From Mesorhizobium shangrilense (GTDB lineage: Bacteria; Pseudomonadota; Alphaproteobacteria; Rhizobiales; Rhizobiaceae), in assembly GCF_040537815.1 (NCBI RefSeq), contig NZ_JBEWSZ010000001.1, positions 1,116,001 to 1,180,000 of the forward strand: a stretch of DNA of 64,000 nt. Direction: 5' to 3'. Below are positions 57,802 to 64,000 of this stretch, piece after piece. The notes beneath the pieces were generated by a model, which saw nothing but the letters and a program-made list of their open reading frames with translations, searched no databases and was not told the DNA's origin. The translations under genes were made by a program, and so were the position numbers. The first letter of the stretch is position 1, and every line of letters starts with the position of its first letter.

Positions 57802-58455
57802 TTAAAGTCCGAGGGCTGCCGCGATCTTCGGCGCCGCCTCGGGCCAGTCCTGCACGACGACGATGTCGTCGGGTATCGGCGGCAGGAATTCGCGCAGCGA
57901 ATTGTCGGCCATCAGGTGGAAAAGATGCGCGTCGGCGACCGAATGGCGCGCCGACACCAGATTCGGCGGCTGATCGTCGACGAATGCAATGGGGCGTCCC
58001 TTGTCACCGCGCAGCTTGGCCACTGCCGGTCCCTTGGCCATCTCGGTGGTCAGCAGCGGGTAATTCAGACCGAGGGCATCGAGATGGGCGCGGCGGACAG
58101 CGCGATGCTTGTGCGGCATGGCCGTCAGCATGACGATCTCGGCCCGGTCGCCGAGCGCTGAAAGCGCCTCGGCCGCGCCGTCGGTGATGCTTTGCCAGTC
58201 AGCCTGCGTGTGAAAGAAATCGTCCAGAAGCGCCGTCACTTCCGCCTGCTCGACCAATCTGCCGGTTGCCTGCTCGGCAATGTTGCCGGTCAACCGGAAC
58301 GAAGCCAGTGTCAGACCAAAGCCGCGGGCCTTGAGGAAATTGGGGAAGGGGCGGATGAATTCGAGCACGACATCGTCGACGTCGAGTATCAGCAATGGCC
58401 GGTCGTCGGCCGCAAGTTCGGCTATCTGTCGCGCGGTTTCGGGGTCATCGCTCAT
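57802..58455 (-). CDS. HAD-like hydrolase
   Basis: A 217-residue protein of the haloacid dehalogenase fold. Motif I is LDVDDVV (Asp25, Asp27), a variant of DxDxT. Motif II lies near MLTAMP and the final acidic motif is FVDDQPPN. It may be a phosphatase, but the substrate is unknown and motif I lacks the usual threonine, so catalysis is not assured. The ATG overlaps the stop of the upstream DUF3572 gene by four bases, implying translational coupling. Confidence 0.8.
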   Translation of the reverse strand: MSDDPETARQIAELAADDRPLLILDVDDVVLEFIRPFPNFLKARGFGLTLASFRLTGNIAEQATGRLVEQAEVTALLDDFFHTQADWQSITDGAAEALSALGDRAEIVMLTAMPHKHRAVRRAHLDALGLNYPLLTTEMAKGPAVAKLRGDKGRPIAFVDDQPPNLVSARHSVADAHLFHLMADNSLREFLPPIPDDIVVVQDWPEAAPKIAAALGL

Positions 58456-58751
58456 ATCGAATGCTCATGATTGTCGTCGCCAAGTGGAAGTGCCCGCAGC
58501 GCCTTGCCGACTGAGGCAGGCGGCGTGCCTGTTTCCTCGGCGAAGCGCAGGAGCGTCGGCTCGTGGGCGAGAATGAATTGCAGGACGCCGGCCAGGAATC
58601 CCGGTTCGCCGGCCGCCAGGCGGATGGAATGCGCCTCGATGCCGGTGATCGCCAGGAAGCGGGGCAACAGCTCCGGATCCGAGGCAACGAAGGCCAGAGC
58701 CTTCACGGCAATGGTTTCCGCTTCTTCGCGCATTGACGCTACGTTTGCCAT
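58452..58751 (-). CDS. DUF3572 domain-containing protein
   Basis: A 99-residue helical protein of the DUF3572 family (AETIAVKALAFVASDPELLPRFLAITGI, then FILAHEPTLLRFAEETGTPP). Function unknown. It is the first gene of a two-gene operon with the HAD-like hydrolase and is divergent from divK-pleD across 236 bases. The start at 58751 uses ATG with AAGGT upstream; a GTG three bases earlier is possible. Confidence 0.82.
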   Translation of the reverse strand: MANVASMREEAETIAVKALAFVASDPELLPRFLAITGIEAHSIRLAAGEPGFLAGVLQFILAHEPTLLRFAEETGTPPASVGKALRALPLGDDNHEHSI

Positions 58752-58987
58752 CACTACCTTCAGGGTGTGCGGGATGAGTCTGTTTCCGCAGTAATGGCAA
58801 GCGTCGCTTGCGGCAAGCCACCAACCCCTTCCAAGCGGCGTTCGAGGTGGAATCCGGGCAGCTTTTCACGCAGCGGATTTCCGTTTCGTCAATCATATTG
58901 CCGTAAAGTGAAGCAGGGTTTGGTGCGCTTCGACAGGGACGCATGACGGTTGCCTTCAAGTCGAAGGACGGCCGGGACGGGAATTGG

Positions 58988-59359
58988 ATGCCTAAGAAGG
59001 TCATGATCGTCGAGGACAATGAGCTCAATATGAAGCTCTTTCGGGACCTCATCGAAGCAAGCGGCTATGAGACTGTGCGCACGCGCAACGGCCTGGAAGC
59101 CCTGGATCTGGCGCGGCAGCATCGGCCTGATCTCATCTTGATGGACATCCAGCTGCCGGAAGTGTCGGGCCTGGAAGTGACCAAATGGCTGAAGGAGGAT
59201 GATGACCTCCATTCCATCCCGGTCATTGCGGTGACTGCCTTCGCCATGAAGGGCGACGAGGAACGTATTCGTCAGGGCGGTTGTGAGGCATATATTTCCA
59301 AGCCGATCTCGGTGCCGCGTTTCATCGAAACCATCAAATCCTATCTGGGCGATGCATGA
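58988..59359 (+). CDS. divK: Single-domain response regulator DivK
   Basis: A cell-cycle response regulator that in alphaproteobacteria is phosphorylated by DivJ and controls CtrA through PleC/DivL. It is a 123-residue, stand-alone receiver with the acidic pair Glu9/Asp10, phospho-acceptor Asp53 ([11 protein letters not shown]), Thr83 and Lys105 (ISKPIS). It has the exact family length. ATG 58988 is preferred over 58943 because the family begins at [11 protein letters not shown]. It is followed 33 bases later by pleD, as in Caulobacter and rhizobia. Confidence 0.95.
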   Translation: MPKKVMIVEDNELNMKLFRDLIEASGYETVRTRNGLEALDLARQHRPDLILMDIQLPEVSGLEVTKWLKEDDDLHSIPVIAVTAFAMKGDEERIRQGGCEAYISKPISVPRFIETIKSYLGDA

Positions 59360-59392
59360 TGTGCCCTTCCAGCCGAGCCGGAGCGTTGTGAA

Positions 59393-60766
59393 ATGACCGC
59401 GCGGATCCTCGTCGTCGACGACATCCCTGCCAATGTGAGGTTGCTAGAGGTCCGGTTGCTTGCCGAGTATTTCGAGGTGCTGACGGCGACCAATGGGCCG
59501 GATGCGATCGAGACGTGCGAGAACGGCAAGGTCGACGTCGTGCTGCTCGACGTGATGATGCCGGATATGGACGGGTTCGAGGTTTGCCGGCGGCTTAAGA
59601 GCGATCCCGCGACCTCGCACATTCCTGTCGTCATGATCACGGCGCTGGACCAGGTTTCGGACCGGGTGCGCGGCCTCGAGGCTGGCGCCGACGATTTCCT
59701 GACCAAGCCGGTCAACGACCTGCAACTGATGACGCGCGTCAAAAGCCTGGTGCGGCTGAAGTCGCTGACCGACGAGTTGCGGTTGCGCGCCTCGACCACG
59801 CGTAACATCGGCATCGAGGAACTGCTCAGCCGCAGTTTCGCCTCCGAGGACACGACGCCGAAAGTGCTTCTGATCGACGAGCGCAAATCCTCCTTCGACC
59901 GTATCCAGAAAATGCTGCGCGGCAGCGCCGACGTCGACCTTGCCATGGATCCGCATGCCGGCTTCTTCCAGGCTGCGGAACTTCCCTATGAATGCGTGCT
60001 GATCTCGACGGCCTTCACCGATTTCGATCCGCTCAGGCTCTGCTCGCAATTGCGATCGCTCGACCGCACGCGCTTCCTGCCGATCATCCTGCTGGCGGAG
60101 CAAGGCGATGAGGCCCGCATCATCCGCGGCCTCGAACTCGGTATCAACGATTACCTGATGCGGCCGATCGACCAGCATGAACTGACGGCGCGCCTGCGCA
60201 CGCAGGTGCGCCGCAAACGCTACAACGACCATTTGCGCGCCAGCGTCACCCAGACGATCGAGATGGCGGTCACCGACGGCCTGACCGGGCTGCACAATCG
60301 CCGCTATCTGGACAGCCACCTGCAGACGCTGTTCGAGCGCGCCGTGGCGCGGCGGCGGCCGCTGTCGGTGATGATCACCGATCTCGATCGCTTCAAGAGC
60401 ATCAACGACACGCATGGCCATGATGGCGGTGACGAGGTGCTGCGTGAATTCGCGCGGCGGCTGCGCAAGAATGTGCGCGGCATCGATCTGGCCTGTCGTT
60501 TTGGTGGCGAGGAGTTCGTCGTGGTGATGCCGGATACGGATGGCACGGTGGCCGAGAAGGTCGCCGAGCGTATCCGCGCGGAGATCGCACAGCTTCCGTT
60601 CGCGGTCGGTCAAGACGGCAAGACCATCGAAGTCACCGTCAGTGTCGGCGTCTCATCCGTGCTGAAGGGCGTGGACACCGTCGCGGCGCTGATGAAGCGC
60701 GCCGACCTTGCGCTCTACGAAGCCAAGAGCGGCGGCCGCAACCGCGTCGTCGCCAAGGCGGCGTAG
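59393..60766 (+). CDS. pleD: Response regulator/diguanylate cyclase PleD
   Basis: Makes c-di-GMP at the cell pole, switching swarmer to stalked-type development. The 457 residues hold two receiver domains, the first with Asp53 (LLDVMMPDMDGF) and the second degenerate, followed by a GGDEF domain with FGGEEF near residue 370. The inhibitory site RGID is intact, so product inhibition is expected. It is co-transcribed with divK. I see no rpmG gene after it. Confidence 0.96.
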   Translation: MTARILVVDDIPANVRLLEVRLLAEYFEVLTATNGPDAIETCENGKVDVVLLDVMMPDMDGFEVCRRLKSDPATSHIPVVMITALDQVSDRVRGLEAGADDFLTKPVNDLQLMTRVKSLVRLKSLTDELRLRASTTRNIGIEELLSRSFASEDTTPKVLLIDERKSSFDRIQKMLRGSADVDLAMDPHAGFFQAAELPYECVLISTAFTDFDPLRLCSQLRSLDRTRFLPIILLAEQGDEARIIRGLELGINDYLMRPIDQHELTARLRTQVRRKRYNDHLRASVTQTIEMAVTDGLTGLHNRRYLDSHLQTLFERAVARRRPLSVMITDLDRFKSINDTHGHDGGDEVLREFARRLRKNVRGIDLACRFGGEEFVVVMPDTDGTVAEKVAERIRAEIAQLPFAVGQDGKTIEVTVSVGVSSVLKGVDTVAALMKRADLALYEAKSGGRNRVVAKAA

Positions 60767-60802
60767 GGGCGATCGCCCGATTATCCAGCGAAGCCGACAG
60801 GG

Positions 60803-61003
60803 TTACGAATTTACCTTAATCCAAGCGATTCGCGAGCCGTGGTTAAGAAACTGTTGATTTTCATCAGTTCTTGGGCGAGTGTGGTGGCAGACAAAAGTTG
60901 GCCGGCGCGAGGGTAGATTGCCGGTCAATCCCAAGAATACCCCATGTCTCAGGTCCGCCGCATCTCCTGGGTCCGTGGGGTCGGCCGGCCGGCGCTGGCA
61001 CAT
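60803..61003 (-). CDS. Doubtful 66-residue minus-strand ORF
   Basis: An ORF reading MCQRRPADPTDPGDAADL, preceded by a near-perfect GAGGAGG binding site with five-base spacing. The product is Arg/Pro/His-rich and looks like random GC-rich translation; no family is recognised. The same bases can be read on the plus strand as the CCTCCTC loop of a strong hairpin, so the binding site may be accidental. I report it because both readings cannot be separated from sequence alone. Confidence 0.2.
   Translation of the reverse strand: MCQRRPADPTDPGDAADLRHGVFLGLTGNLPSRRPTFVCHHTRPRTDENQQFLNHGSRIAWIKVNS
60843..60857. promoter_or_regulatory. CtrA-like box in the gap after pleD
   Basis: TTAA (60843-60846), seven bases, then TTGA (60854-60857) is one mismatch from the alphaproteobacterial CtrA site TTAA-N7-TTAA. 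The rest of the 60767-60976 gap has no ORF I would call and no clear promoter. With so much sequence a chance match is quite likely, but the neighbourhood of divK-pleD makes it worth noting. Confidence 0.25.
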
Positions 61004-61049
61004 AGTGGCCTCCTCGTACCGCTGCCAAACGCCGACCGGCCCCCTTTTT
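60885..61049 (+). ncRNA. Possible small RNA ending in an intrinsic terminator with a CCUCCU loop
   Basis: A long GC-rich stem begins at GGGGTCGGCC (60977) and closes with GCCGACCGGCCCC, followed by TTTTT at 61045-61049, a good intrinsic terminator shape. TGGCA (60996-61000) pairs with TGCCA (61023-61027), leaving a loop containing CCTCCTC (61009-61015), an anti-Shine-Dalgarno motif used by alphaproteobacterial regulatory RNAs. No coding gene uses this terminator in the right place. The 5' end is unknown; 60885 is an arbitrary bound. It could instead be a late terminator of the pleD transcript. Confidence 0.35.
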
Positions 61050-61211
61050 CCAAAACACATCAGGACTCCCTGCTAGGCCTTTGAAGGTGCTGGTTGTTGA
61101 CGGAACGGCCCTTGAAGCTGGCCGTCGCGTCGCGGCGCCTATCTGCATGTCTGCCGCCCAGCTCTCGGCTCGCGATTTCCGGTGAAAGCCGTTCTCGCTC
61201 CTGACATTTGG

Positions 61212-61259
61212 TTGACAGGAGCTTTCTTCTGTGCAGAAATTGGTTGGGCCATTGAACCA
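61212..61259 (+). promoter_or_regulatory. Promoter-like TTGACA and GntR-type dyad before the GntR gene
   Basis: TTGACA at 61212-61217 is a perfect -35 match, with a weak AGAAAT at 61235-61240 as a possible -10. TGGTT (61241-61245) and AACCA (61255-61259) form an inverted pair nine bases apart just before the GTG start, the type of site a FadR/GntR repressor binds in its own promoter. Good position, modest sequence support. Confidence 0.4.
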
Positions 61260-61271
61260 CTTGGAGGATTT

Positions 61272-62006
61272 GTGGACCAGAACAGCCTGCCACCCATACA
61301 GACGACGGCGCGCGACGACGCCGTGCTGAAAGCGTTGGTGGGCTTTGTCAGTGCCGAGGCCTTGCAGCCCGGCGAAAAACTTCCGACCGAACGCATTCTC
61401 GCCGAGCGGCTGAAGGTCAGCCGCAATACGGTGCGCGAGGCGCTGACGCGCTGGGAGGGGCTGGGCCTTGTCGAACGGCGGCAAGGCAGCGGCACCTATC
61501 TCAAGGCGGCTGTATCGGCCGACATGCTGCATATGCCGCTGACGCTGGCGGGCGGCAATGATTTCACCAGCCTGATGCAGACGCTGGAAATCCGCCGTGC
61601 GCTGGAGGCAGAAGCGGCAGCACTTTGCGCTGAGCGCGCAAGCCTGGCGGATATCGCGGAGATCGCTCGCAAGCTGGACGCCATGGAGCAGGCTTTTCTC
61701 ATGCGTGACGGCATGTCGTCGGATGAGGACTGGGAATTTCACCAGGCGATCTACCGGGTCTCGGGCAACCCGTTGTTCGAGCAGATCATCTCCGCCATGC
61801 ACGAATTGTTCCACCGCTTCTGGGAGCACCCGCTCGGTGTGCGCGATTTTGGCCACGCCAGCTTTCCCTACCATCGCACCATCTACGAGCGCATCGCCGA
61901 CGGTGACCCCGAGGGCGCACGCGCCGAGGCGCTGAAGCTGATCGCCACCGTAGAGAACGACCTCAAGCGTGGCGCCGCCAAACTCAAACTCCTGGACCTG
62001 AAATGA
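61272..62006 (+). CDS. GntR family regulator (FadR/FCD subfamily)
   Basis: A 244-residue regulator. The N-terminal winged helix (about 30-75: PTERILAERLKVSRNTVREALTRWEGLGLVERRQGSGTYL) is standard GntR. The C-terminal helical FCD domain carries metal-binding histidines in FHQAIYR and YHRTIYE. The GTG at 61272 is set by GGAGG four bases upstream; a longer in-frame ATG (61182) lacks such a site. The stop overlaps the next ORF by four bases (ATGA), so it regulates and is co-translated with the PLP enzyme, the first catabolic gene of the operon. Confidence 0.92.
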   Translation: MDQNSLPPIQTTARDDAVLKALVGFVSAEALQPGEKLPTERILAERLKVSRNTVREALTRWEGLGLVERRQGSGTYLKAAVSADMLHMPLTLAGGNDFTSLMQTLEIRRALEAEAAALCAERASLADIAEIARKLDAMEQAFLMRDGMSSDEDWEFHQAIYRVSGNPLFEQIISAMHELFHRFWEHPLGVRDFGHASFPYHRTIYERIADGDPEGARAEALKLIATVENDLKRGAAKLKLLDLK

Positions 62007-63190
62007 ACGAGCACCCAACCGGTTTCGATCACGACTATCTCGCCGAGGCGGCAACGCTTCTGGCTCACGACGAGCCGTTTCCGGGTGGCGCGGTGGTGCC
62101 GCCGATCTACCAGACCTCGCTGTTCACCTTTGCCAACTATGCCGAGATGGCCGACACATTCGCCGGCAAACGACGCCAGCCGATCTATTCGCGCGGCGAC
62201 AATCCGACGGTGATGGAGTTCGAGAGCCGCGTGGCGGCGCTTGAGGGTGCCGAAGCCGCGCGCGGCTTTTCCAGCGGCATGGCGGCCATCAGCGCCACCG
62301 TGCTCGCGTTCGTCGGGGCGGGTGAGCGGATAGTGGCGGTGCGCAATTGCTACGGCGATGCCTACCGGCTGTTCGAGCGGTTGCTGCCGCGGATGAACAT
62401 CAAGGTCGACTATGTCGACGGCTCGGACCCGGATGCGGTCGCGGCGGCACTTCCCGGCGCAAAGCTGCTCTATCTCGAAAGCCCGACCTCGATGATGTTC
62501 GAGCTTCAGGACCTGCCTCATCTGACCCGGTTGGCGAAGGAACAGGGCATCATCACCACGATCGATAATTCCTGGGCGACGCCGGTTTTCCAGAAGCCGA
62601 TCCTGCACGGCGTGGACCTGGTCCTTCACTCGGCGTCGAAATATCTCGGCGGCCATAGTGATACGGTCGCCGGCGTCGTGGCGGGTTCATCGGCTCATAT
62701 CAAGCATATCAACGAGCAGACCTATTCCTTTCTTGGCGGCAAGCTTTCTCCCTTCGAGGCCTGGCTCCTGTTGCGCGGGCTGCGCACGCTGCCGCTGCGA
62801 TTGCCACACCACATGAAGAGCGGCCTGACCATCGCCGAACGGCTGAAGGCGCATGGCAATGTGGAGCGGGTCAACCATCCCGTCTATTCGAACCATCCTG
62901 GCAAGGCCACGCTTGCCGGCTATGCGGGCCTGTTCTCGTTCGAGGTGACCGAAGATATCGACATCCCCGTCTTCGTCGATGCGCTGAAATATTTCCGCAT
63001 CGGCGTCAGCTGGGGTGGGCATGAGAGCCTTGTCGTCCCTGCCAAGGCGTCGCTCGAGCAGACGCCGGGCGTGAATTCGATGGCGCGCTTCGGCGTCAGC
63101 CCCCGAACCATCCGCTTCAATGTCGGATTGGAAAATGTCGAGGATCTCTGGGCGGATGTGGCCCAGGCCTTCGAAAAAGCAAAAAAATAA
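62003..63190 (+). CDS. Cystathionine gamma-synthase/lyase family PLP enzyme
   Basis: A 395-residue PLP enzyme of the Cys/Met metabolism family. PLP Lys213 sits in SASKYLGGHSD; YSRGDNPT (62-69), FSSGMAAI (89-96) and DNSWATP (188-194) are the other fold markers. Family members add or remove sulfur-containing groups (MetB, MetC, MetY), or release gamma-substituents. The operon position beneath a GntR regulator and beside an ABC sugar-type binding protein suggests a catabolic role on an imported compound rather than methionine synthesis. Substrate unknown. Confidence 0.88.
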   Translation: MNEHPTGFDHDYLAEAATLLAHDEPFPGGAVVPPIYQTSLFTFANYAEMADTFAGKRRQPIYSRGDNPTVMEFESRVAALEGAEAARGFSSGMAAISATVLAFVGAGERIVAVRNCYGDAYRLFERLLPRMNIKVDYVDGSDPDAVAAALPGAKLLYLESPTSMMFELQDLPHLTRLAKEQGIITTIDNSWATPVFQKPILHGVDLVLHSASKYLGGHSDTVAGVVAGSSAHIKHINEQTYSFLGGKLSPFEAWLLLRGLRTLPLRLPHHMKSGLTIAERLKAHGNVERVNHPVYSNHPGKATLAGYAGLFSFEVTEDIDIPVFVDALKYFRIGVSWGGHESLVVPAKASLEQTPGVNSMARFGVSPRTIRFNVGLENVEDLWADVAQAFEKAKK

Positions 63191-63223
63191 CTGGAGCAGC
63201 AAACTGAAATGGGAGTGTTCAAG

Positions 63224-64000
63224 ATGAAACGACTGAGCGTGATGCTTGCAGCGGCCGCGGGCCTGGCGATCTCCGCCGGAACCGCGATGGCGGATACGAC
63301 CCTCAAGATGGTCGAGGTGATCACCAGCCCGCCGCGCACGGAATTCCTGAAAAAACAGATCGCCGAGTTCGAGGCGGCCAATCCGGGCGTCAAGGTCGAT
63401 CTGGTCTCGCTGCCCTGGGGGCAGGCTTTCGAGAAATTCCTCACCATGGTGCAGGCCGGCGATACGCCTGACGTGGTCGAGATGCCGGAGCGCTGGATGG
63501 GCCTTTACGCCAACAATGGCCAGCTCGAGGATCTCGGTCCCTACATGGCCAAATGGGCTGACGCCAAGACGCTGGGCGAGCGGGCCAAGGAGTTCGGTTC
63601 CACCGTCAACAACACGCAGTACATGATCCCCTATGGCTACTACGTGAACGCGCTGTTCTGGAACAAGAAACTGTTCAAGCAGGCTGGTCTCGACGGTCCG
63701 CCCGCGACGCTCGATGAATTCATCGCGGACGCCAAAAAGATTTCGGCACTGCCGGGCAAATATGGCTACTGCCTGCGCGGCGGCCCCGGCGGCTTCAACG
63801 GAATGCACATGTTCATGAACATCGCGGACGGGAAGGGCGGCTACTTCAACGCCGACGGCACGTCGACCATGAACGATCCGGGATCGGTCAAGGGCCTTCA
63901 GATGCTGGCCGACATGTACAAGGACGGCCTTGCGCCGAAGGATGCCGTCAGCTGGGGCTTCAACGAAACCGTCACCGGTTTCTATTCGGGCACCTGCGCC
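63224..64000 (+). CDS. ABC transporter sugar-type substrate-binding protein (partial, runs off the window)
   Basis: The first 259 residues of a family-1 periplasmic binding protein. The signal peptide is MKRLSVMLAAAAGLAISAGTAMA, cleaved before DTTLK. The MalE-like pattern follows: FLKKQIAEFEAANPGVKVDLVSLPWG, then DTPDVVEMPERW and IPYGYYVNALFWNKKLFKQAGLDGPP. It binds an oligosaccharide or similar solute; the substrate is not readable. ATG 63224 is chosen for GGGAG eight bases upstream; ATG 63209 is in frame. The permease and ATPase should lie beyond the window. Confidence 0.9.
   Translation, partial: MKRLSVMLAAAAGLAISAGTAMADTTLKMVEVITSPPRTEFLKKQIAEFEAANPGVKVDLVSLPWGQAFEKFLTMVQAGDTPDVVEMPERWMGLYANNGQLEDLGPYMAKWADAKTLGERAKEFGSTVNNTQYMIPYGYYVNALFWNKKLFKQAGLDGPPATLDEFIADAKKISALPGKYGYCLRGGPGGFNGMHMFMNIADGKGGYFNADGTSTMNDPGSVKGLQMLADMYKDGLAPKDAVSWGFNETVTGFYSGTCA

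Noticed and set aside
60879..61076. Plus-strand ORF of 65 residues after pleD
   Set aside because: It spans the terminator-like stem, has no binding site and no family; random GC-rich translation.

Overview
The window is an ordinary, gene-dense stretch of chromosome from a GC-rich alphaproteobacterium. The best fit is Mesorhizobium or a close relative in the Hyphomicrobiales (Phyllobacteriaceae). This rests on gene content (divK-pleD, a cpa/tad pilus locus, gcvTHP behind a glycine riboswitch, gfa next to class III ADH, DUF2336, DUF3572 and DUF1345 proteins), protein style, and three kinds of palindromic intergenic repeat that I recall as typical of mesorhizobia. I see no insertion sequence, phage gene, CRISPR array, rRNA or tRNA. 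Species placement is inference; no search was run.

Layout. 1-5.2 kb: end of a probable aminotransferase, then hom, a DUF883 protein, a 55-residue membrane protein, glpX and recJ. 5.3-10.6 kb: a DHFR-like reductase, a patatin-like lipase, hisI and folE on the minus strand, an Fe-S scaffold gene, a LysR regulator with a small divergent ORF, and yidD. 10.8-17.2 kb: a class D beta-lactamase, thrS with a strong terminator, an acyltransferase, an exported repeat protein, a nitroreductase and a flavin reductase. 17.3-25.6 kb: a TetR regulator with paired operators facing a methyltransferase, a MaoC/CoA-lyase pair, a DUF2336 protein, a FUSC exporter and parE. 25.8-33.7 kb: a cpa/tad pilus secretion operon. 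33.9-45.7 kb: a diguanylate cyclase, gcvTHP with its tandem riboswitch, an internally duplicated unknown protein, a Tat-exported molybdoenzyme with a cytochrome b, DUF1345 and DUF188 genes, and the glutathione-dependent formaldehyde genes gfa and frmA. 45.9-64 kb: pccA, dnaE, a K+ channel, a DMT exporter, dinB, a GNAT enzyme, exported unknowns, HAD-DUF3572, divK-pleD, a possible small RNA, and a GntR / PLP-enzyme / ABC-binding-protein operon cut by the window end.

How the genes fit together. Most units are housekeeping: threonine, histidine and folate synthesis, gluconeogenesis, replication and repair, one-carbon metabolism and cell-cycle signalling. Accessory functions are the pilus machine, the beta-lactamase, the molybdoenzyme pair and the final catabolic-type operon. 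I found no clearly new multi-gene system. The items most worth following are the candidate RNA with a CCUCCU loop after pleD, the molybdoenzyme/cytochrome b pair, the duplicated 333-residue protein, and the PLP enzyme with its sugar-type binding protein.
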